10,843 nt of DNA from Pseudomonadota bacterium. Its GTDB lineage: Bacteria; Pseudomonadota; Gammaproteobacteria; Xanthomonadales; Marinicellaceae. The notes beneath the pieces were generated by a model. It was not told the origin of the DNA, made no database searches, and saw nothing but the letters and a program-made list of their open reading frames with translations. The DNA lies in contig QQUO01000313.1 of the NCBI GenBank assembly GCA_008501575.1, positions 1-10,843 of the forward strand, in the 5' to 3' direction. Below are positions 6,623 through 10,843 of this stretch, in pieces; within the stretch, counting starts at the first letter, position 1; the number at the start of each line of letters is the position of its first letter. Made by a program: the position numbers and the translations under genes.

Positions 6623-6636
6623 CGACATCCTTGTCG
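6623..6636. terminator. Weak hairpin between convergent genes
   Basis: CGACA (6623-6627) and TGTCG (6632-6636) form a 5-bp stem with a TCCT loop in the 48-base gap between the stop codons of the deaminase (plus) and the RND permease (minus). On the plus strand it is followed by CTCTTTGTTATT, a broken T-rich tract. The position suits a terminator but the stem is short, so this is tentative. Confidence 0.3.
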
Positions 6637-6653
6637 CTCTTTGTTATTGCCTA

Positions 6654-9600
6654 TCAGCTGCTTTGTTTAATTTCTGCTGAGGATTCCGGTAAGTTTTTAT
6701 GGTCAGGTTTTGAGCCAAATAATCTGGTTTTGCTGCGTTCTTTCCAATCATGAATATCAAGGCCGATGGCATACAGTGCCGGCACCATAAACAGGGTGAC
6801 AAAGAATGCCATAAAGACGCCGAATGCCAGTGAGACCACCACGGGCTGTAAGAAGGCCGCTTGAATGGAACGCTCCAGCATCATCGGCATCAGTCCGACA
6901 ATGGTGGTTACAGAGGTGAGCAGAATCGGTCGAAAACGGGCAACCCCGGCTTCGATAATGGCATCTTTGGCCGCCATACCTTTTTCTTTAAGTTGGTTAC
7001 AATAATCCATCAGTACCAGATTATCATTGACCACCACGCCGGCGGCGGCGGCGATACCGAAGTAACTGAAAATGGCCATGGTTAGGTTAAAGACTGAGTG
7101 CCCGACCACTGCGCCAATAAAGGCATAAGGGATGGCAATCAGTATTAATATCGGTTGCGCATAACTTTTAAAGGCAACGGCCAGTAGGGCGTACATGGAG
7201 AAGAATGCGATTAAATACAGACCCATTAATTCTTTAAAGAAGCGCGCTTCACCTTCGGCCTGGCCAATGGCGCCACGAATTATCCCCGGATAGCGTTTTT
7301 CCCAGGCCGGGTAAAAATTCGCTTCCAAATCATCAACGATATCCTGGCGGACATTGTCTTTCATGTCAGCACTGACCCGGGCGGCACGGTTACCGTTCCA
7401 GCGGCGAATACTTTGGATACCCGGTGCAAACTCCAATTCAGCCACCGCCAATAATGGCACGGTATGACCATCTGGTGTCCGGACATGGAAATTATTCAAG
7501 CTTTCAATCGAATAACGATCGGCTTTGGGATAACGTACTTTGACCCGAACATCCTGGCCATTTCTTGGTAAACGTTGAACCTCTTCACCAAAATAGGCCT
7601 GGCGAACCTGACGGTTAACATCCGCCAGAGACAACCCCAGTTTTTTAGCGCCGGGTTTTAAGGTGATGCGAATTTCCTCGGTGGCACCGTCTAAATTATT
7701 GCGAACATCATACAGGGTCTCATAGGTGCGTAATTGATTTTCTAAATCGGCGGTGGCGGCACGTAAAGTGGATAACTCCGGATGACGTATCGAGACCTCA
7801 AAAGCCGGGTCATTGTCACCATCGGTGTATTCCACCGACACTTCCTTGGCATCGGGAATTTCACCCATAAGCTCACGCAGCCGAATGGAGGCATCCTTGG
7901 CACTCATATCACGAATTTCAGGGGGTGCCAATTTAACGATCGCCAGGACACTGTCACGGCGCGAGCGGGTGTACCAATTTTCAATCAATTGACCCTCACC
8001 TTCGGTGCGCTCGTTCACTTCATCCACCAGTTGTTTCTCAGCGTTTTGTAACTGTGCCAAAATTTCTAAAGCACGGCTGTATGGTGCGCCTTCGGGTAGC
8101 ACCACATTAACAATAATTTCATCAGATTCAATTTCCGGCATAAAGCCTTTTTTGACAATGCCGGCACCAAACATACCAAAACCGATGATGAGTAATCCAA
8201 TAAAGAAACTGGCGGTGATGTAGCGGTGGCTTAATGACCAATCAATCATTTTACGGTAGCGTTTATCGGCAAAATGAATAATACCGTGGGCAATTTTCTT
8301 TTGTAATTTACCAAAGCGGTTGTGCACCACCCGTGGCTTCATTGTGGATAAATGAGCCGGTAAAATAAACAAAGATTCAATCAAAGAAAAACTTAAAGCC
8401 AAAATCACCACCCAGGTAATGTGGCGGGTGAACTCACTGGTGGAACCACTTAAAAATAACCACGGTAGAAAAGCCATGATGGTGGTGGCAACCCCGAAAA
8501 TAACGGGTTTGGCCACCATTTGGGTGCCGGCAATGGCTGCCTTAACACCACCACCCATTTCCATGGATTTGCCATGAATACCTTCCCCGACAACGATGGC
8601 ATCGTCCACCACAATCCCCAGCACCAGTAAAAAAGCGAAAGTGGACAGCATATTTAATGACACACCGACCGTCGGTAAAAACACAAAGGCGCCGGCATAG
8701 GCGGTGGCGATACCCACCGCCACCCATAAGGCGACTTTCGGGCGTAAGGTCATCATTAACACAAACAGCACCAAAATCAGACCGATAAATGCCGACGAGG
8801 TGATGGTACTCATGCGGCTGTTAAAGTCTTCTGCCTGATCGGTCCATAAGGTCAGCTTGGCATTGTCAGGCAAGCTTTCCTGGCGTTTGGCAATCCATTC
8901 ATTAACACCTTTGGAAGCCGTCACAATGTCCATAATTTCGGTGGTCATCACTTGTATGAGTACGGCAGGTTCGCCGTTCAAAGTGGCCAAAATCGGTTCA
9001 TCCTCAAAGCCGTCGATGACCGTGGCAACATCGCCGACCCGCACCAAACCGCCGTTGGCATCTTCACGAATAACGATGTCCTCAAAATCTGTCTGGGTAT
9101 CGGCCTGATTCCGGACTTTCAGCTGGTAATTGCCTGTTTGGGTGCGAACCGTACCCGCTGAGCGGTTCATGGAGGCGTTGCGGATGGCATTGGCGACTTC
9201 AGAAAATGTTAAGTTATAGCGTTTTAAAGCGGTCTCACCGACTTCAATAGAGACCTCTTCTGCACGTGTGCCAAACAGTTCAACCACCGTTATGGCCGGT
9301 AATTGGGCCACTTCTCGGCGCAGCTTCTCGGCCAGTCGTTTCAGTTCCCGTTCTCCCATATCGCCATGTACGGCAATACGAATAAACTCATTGCGGTTAA
9401 TCCATTGTTGCACAATCGGTTGTTCCATATCTGTGGGAAAGGTAGAAATGGAATCAATGCGGATTTTGACATCATTGAGAAACTGGGTGAAATCAACCTG
9501 TTGCTCGGCCAAAATATATACGGCGCCACCACCTTCTCGAGAAGTTGAGCGAACCCATTCAATGGCATCCATATCACTCACCGATTCCTCGATGCGGGCC

Positions 9601-9794
9601 ACCAGTTGTTCTTCCACTTCTTGAGGAGAGGCCCCCGGCCAATTCACGCCAATATATAATCCGGGAAAGCGCACCTGGGGCTCCATTTCCCGTTCCATAC
9701 TGGTAAAGCCAATGAAACCGGCCAAGAATATGCCAATCATCATTAAATTGGCTGCCACGTGATTATGCGCCCACCAGGCAATTAAACGATTCAT
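6654..9794 (-). CDS. RND efflux transporter permease subunit (AcrB/HAE1 family)
   Basis: A 1046-residue inner-membrane proton antiporter, the usual length for the hydrophobe/amphiphile RND family, which pumps substrates from the periplasm or membrane outward through an adaptor and an outer-membrane channel. It shows the family's duplicated plan: first membrane segment (about 13-31), a large periplasmic loop (about 34-333), five or six segments (about 335-485), segment 7 (about 525-547), the second periplasmic loop (about 550-855) and the last segments (about 857-1010). The proton-relay pair Asp397-Asp398 is in GIVVDDAIVVGEGIH. The region of the AcrB segment-10 lysine reads GVVVNDNLVLMDY (919-931), with no lysine. 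The start is the ATG at 9794, with AAGGAG (9806-9801) 6 bases upstream; a longer frame begins at 9824 but would overlap the adaptor gene and lacks a ribosome site. Substrate is unknown. Confidence 0.95.
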   Translation of the reverse strand: MNRLIAWWAHNHVAANLMMIGIFLAGFIGFTSMEREMEPQVRFPGLYIGVNWPGASPQEVEEQLVARIEESVSDMDAIEWVRSTSREGGGAVYILAEQQVDFTQFLNDVKIRIDSISTFPTDMEQPIVQQWINRNEFIRIAVHGDMGERELKRLAEKLRREVAQLPAITVVELFGTRAEEVSIEVGETALKRYNLTFSEVANAIRNASMNRSAGTVRTQTGNYQLKVRNQADTQTDFEDIVIREDANGGLVRVGDVATVIDGFEDEPILATLNGEPAVLIQVMTTEIMDIVTASKGVNEWIAKRQESLPDNAKLTLWTDQAEDFNSRMSTITSSAFIGLILVLFVLMMTLRPKVALWVAVGIATAYAGAFVFLPTVGVSLNMLSTFAFLLVLGIVVDDAIVVGEGIHGKSMEMGGGVKAAIAGTQMVAKPVIFGVATTIMAFLPWLFLSGSTSEFTRHITWVVILALSFSLIESLFILPAHLSTMKPRVVHNRFGKLQKKIAHGIIHFADKRYRKMIDWSLSHRYITASFFIGLLIIGFGMFGAGIVKKGFMPEIESDEIIVNVVLPEGAPYSRALEILAQLQNAEKQLVDEVNERTEGEGQLIENWYTRSRRDSVLAIVKLAPPEIRDMSAKDASIRLRELMGEIPDAKEVSVEYTDGDNDPAFEVSIRHPELSTLRAATADLENQLRTYETLYDVRNNLDGATEEIRITLKPGAKKLGLSLADVNRQVRQAYFGEEVQRLPRNGQDVRVKVRYPKADRYSIESLNNFHVRTPDGHTVPLLAVAELEFAPGIQSIRRWNGNRAARVSADMKDNVRQDIVDDLEANFYPAWEKRYPGIIRGAIGQAEGEARFFKELMGLYLIAFFSMYALLAVAFKSYAQPILILIAIPYAFIGAVVGHSVFNLTMAIFSYFGIAAAAGVVVNDNLVLMDYCNQLKEKGMAAKDAIIEAGVARFRPILLTSVTTIVGLMPMMLERSIQAAFLQPVVVSLAFGVFMAFFVTLFMVPALYAIGLDIHDWKERSKTRLFGSKPDHKNLPESSAEIKQSS

Positions 9795-9800
9795 TGCAGT

Positions 9801-9806
9801 CTCCTT
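9801..9806 (-). promoter_or_regulatory. Ribosome binding site deciding the RND permease start
   Basis: AAGGAG on the minus strand, 6 bases from the ATG at 9794-9792. It overlaps the TAA stop of the adaptor gene (9807-9805), so translation of the two genes is probably coupled. It argues against the alternative upstream start at 9824. Confidence 0.8.
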
Positions 9807-10843
9807 ATAATTTTGAAACCACACCGGCTTCTGTACCGGATGGTTGGGCTGTTAACGGTTCCACCAACATGCCGTTATAGACATTCGTAGCGGCAGAGGT
9901 CACCACCTGCTCACCGGTTTGGACACCGCCACTGATAAACACTTCATCGGCGGTGGTGGCATACACATCCACTTGGCGGATGTTCAACTTGTTGTCTTGA
10001 TCAACCACATAAACAGTGTCTTCTTGACGCAAAGCATCTCGCGGTAACACCCAGGTATCTGTTTCTTCAAAGCCTTTAATGCGGGCATTAACAAACATGC
10101 CCACCGCAAAAGGTGTGCCACCATCAGCGGCCTGACCGTAAGGGTCCTCGACTTCCGCGATGGCATAGCTCAGGCGGGTGTTTTGATCGACGGCGGCATT
10201 GGTGCGGACAATGCGACCACGCCATTGGTGCTGGCTGCGGCCAATGTTGGTGGTAAAAATGACTTCAGGGGCATTATCCGCTTGTGCTTCAAAACCCAAA
10301 GGTAAACGCAAGGCGGATAATTGTAAGTCGGTTAAGGGCAGCCGCACTTGTGCCACGTCCACTGAAAATACCTGGCCTAACGCGGCCCCGGCAGAAACAT
10401 ATTGCCCTAAACCGATGTTGCGAGATAGCACCCGACCATTAAAAGGCACTTTTATTTCGGTGCGTTGTACATTGAGTTTGGCTTCTTCCAAATCAGCCTT
10501 GGCGGCCCTTAACTTGGCCTCAGCCTCCAAAACCTGCGGCTTGTTGAGGGCAAAAGGTGAGGGATTTGTGTTGCCTTTTTTCTGATCCCAGGTGTCTTTT
10601 TTGATTTTGGCGTTGGCCAACTCCCGTTCCAGAGAGACTTGGGCTTCAGCCACCCGTGCTTCGGCTCTGACCACAGCCACTTTATAATCGGTGTCATCAA
10701 TTTTGACCAAAACAGTGTCCTGATTAATGGCGGCACCTTCTTCGAATTGGTCACTGATGGCAACAATATGACCGCTGACACGGGCGGTTAACGGAATTTG
10801 ATTTTTGGCTTTAACCTCACCTTGGGTTTCGACGTCGATGGAA
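9805..10843 (-). CDS. RND efflux periplasmic adaptor (membrane fusion protein), N-terminus cut by window end
   Basis: The frame is open to the right edge, and 345 C-terminal residues are visible. Reading from the edge: the first lipoyl half (GEVKAKNQIPLTARVSGHIV, then EEGAAINQDTVLVKIDDTDY), an alpha-helical hairpin rich in Ala, Glu and Lys (about residues 55-125 of the visible part), the second lipoyl half (IKVPFNGRVLSRNIGLGQYV), a beta-barrel domain starting near AQVRLPLTDLQL, and a membrane-proximal domain ending in SGTEAGVVSKL. This is the HlyD/AcrA adaptor plan; it links the RND permease to an outer-membrane channel in the periplasm. A TTG at 10710 is only an internal codon, since coding similarity continues past it. 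By family length about 30-60 residues, including the signal or lipoprotein peptide, lie outside the window. The permease ATG follows the stop by 10 bases, so the genes form an operon. Confidence 0.93.
   Translation of the reverse strand, partial: SIDVETQGEVKAKNQIPLTARVSGHIVAISDQFEEGAAINQDTVLVKIDDTDYKVAVVRAEARVAEAQVSLERELANAKIKKDTWDQKKGNTNPSPFALNKPQVLEAEAKLRAAKADLEEAKLNVQRTEIKVPFNGRVLSRNIGLGQYVSAGAALGQVFSVDVAQVRLPLTDLQLSALRLPLGFEAQADNAPEVIFTTNIGRSQHQWRGRIVRTNAAVDQNTRLSYAIAEVEDPYGQAADGGTPFAVGMFVNARIKGFEETDTWVLPRDALRQEDTVYVVDQDNKLNIRQVDVYATTADEVFISGGVQTGEQVVTSAATNVYNGMLVEPLTAQPSGTEAGVVSKL

Noticed and set aside
9268..9624. A 118-codon plus-strand frame opposite the N-terminal part of the RND permease
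   Set aside because: It is Ser/Thr-rich, without a ribosome site, and fully covered by the conserved permease gene.
10199..10585. A 128-codon plus-strand frame opposite the adaptor gene
   Set aside because: It is antisense to conserved adaptor domains, and its Cys/Lys/Ser/Pro-rich composition is typical of a shadow frame.

Overview
The window looks like chromosomal DNA from a free-living, probably marine or aquatic gammaproteobacterium. The basis is the mix of gene families (AbgT transporter, RND tripartite efflux pump, bacterial/fungal-type adenine deaminase, DUF6090 membrane protein), Gram-negative cell-envelope architecture, clear AAGGAG-type ribosome binding sites and moderate base composition. 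This taxonomic guess is an inference from style, not from a marker gene. No rRNA, tRNA, CRISPR array, transposase or phage gene was seen.

Layout. Positions 111-3290 (minus strand) hold a two-gene metabolic block: a secreted metal-dependent amidohydrolase with a complete set of metal ligands, followed by an AbgT-family transporter. Both run leftward, 213 bases apart. Positions 3291-3621 are an AT-rich divergent intergenic region with a good promoter for the amidohydrolase. Positions 3622-5216 (plus strand) hold two small inner-membrane proteins of unknown function: a six-segment membrane protein, then a DUF6090 protein with its own likely promoter. Positions 5217-5600 have no credible gene but contain short palindromes and a 17-base near-repeat of a sequence found on the other side of the two membrane-protein genes. 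Positions 5601-6605 (plus) encode an adenine deaminase of the adenosine deaminase superfamily. Positions 6654 to the right edge (minus) carry an RND efflux operon: a periplasmic adaptor (cut by the window end) followed after 10 bases by the inner-membrane RND permease.

How they may work together. The adaptor and permease should form a proton-driven tripartite efflux pump with an outer-membrane channel that is not visible here. The secreted hydrolase and the AbgT protein may handle one class of substrate (hydrolysis in the periplasm, transport across the inner membrane), but this is inference from adjacency. Adenine deaminase works in purine salvage and shows no obvious tie to its neighbours. 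I find no convincing undescribed multi-gene system. The least explained parts are the repeat-flanked pair of membrane proteins and the palindromic intergenic DNA after it.
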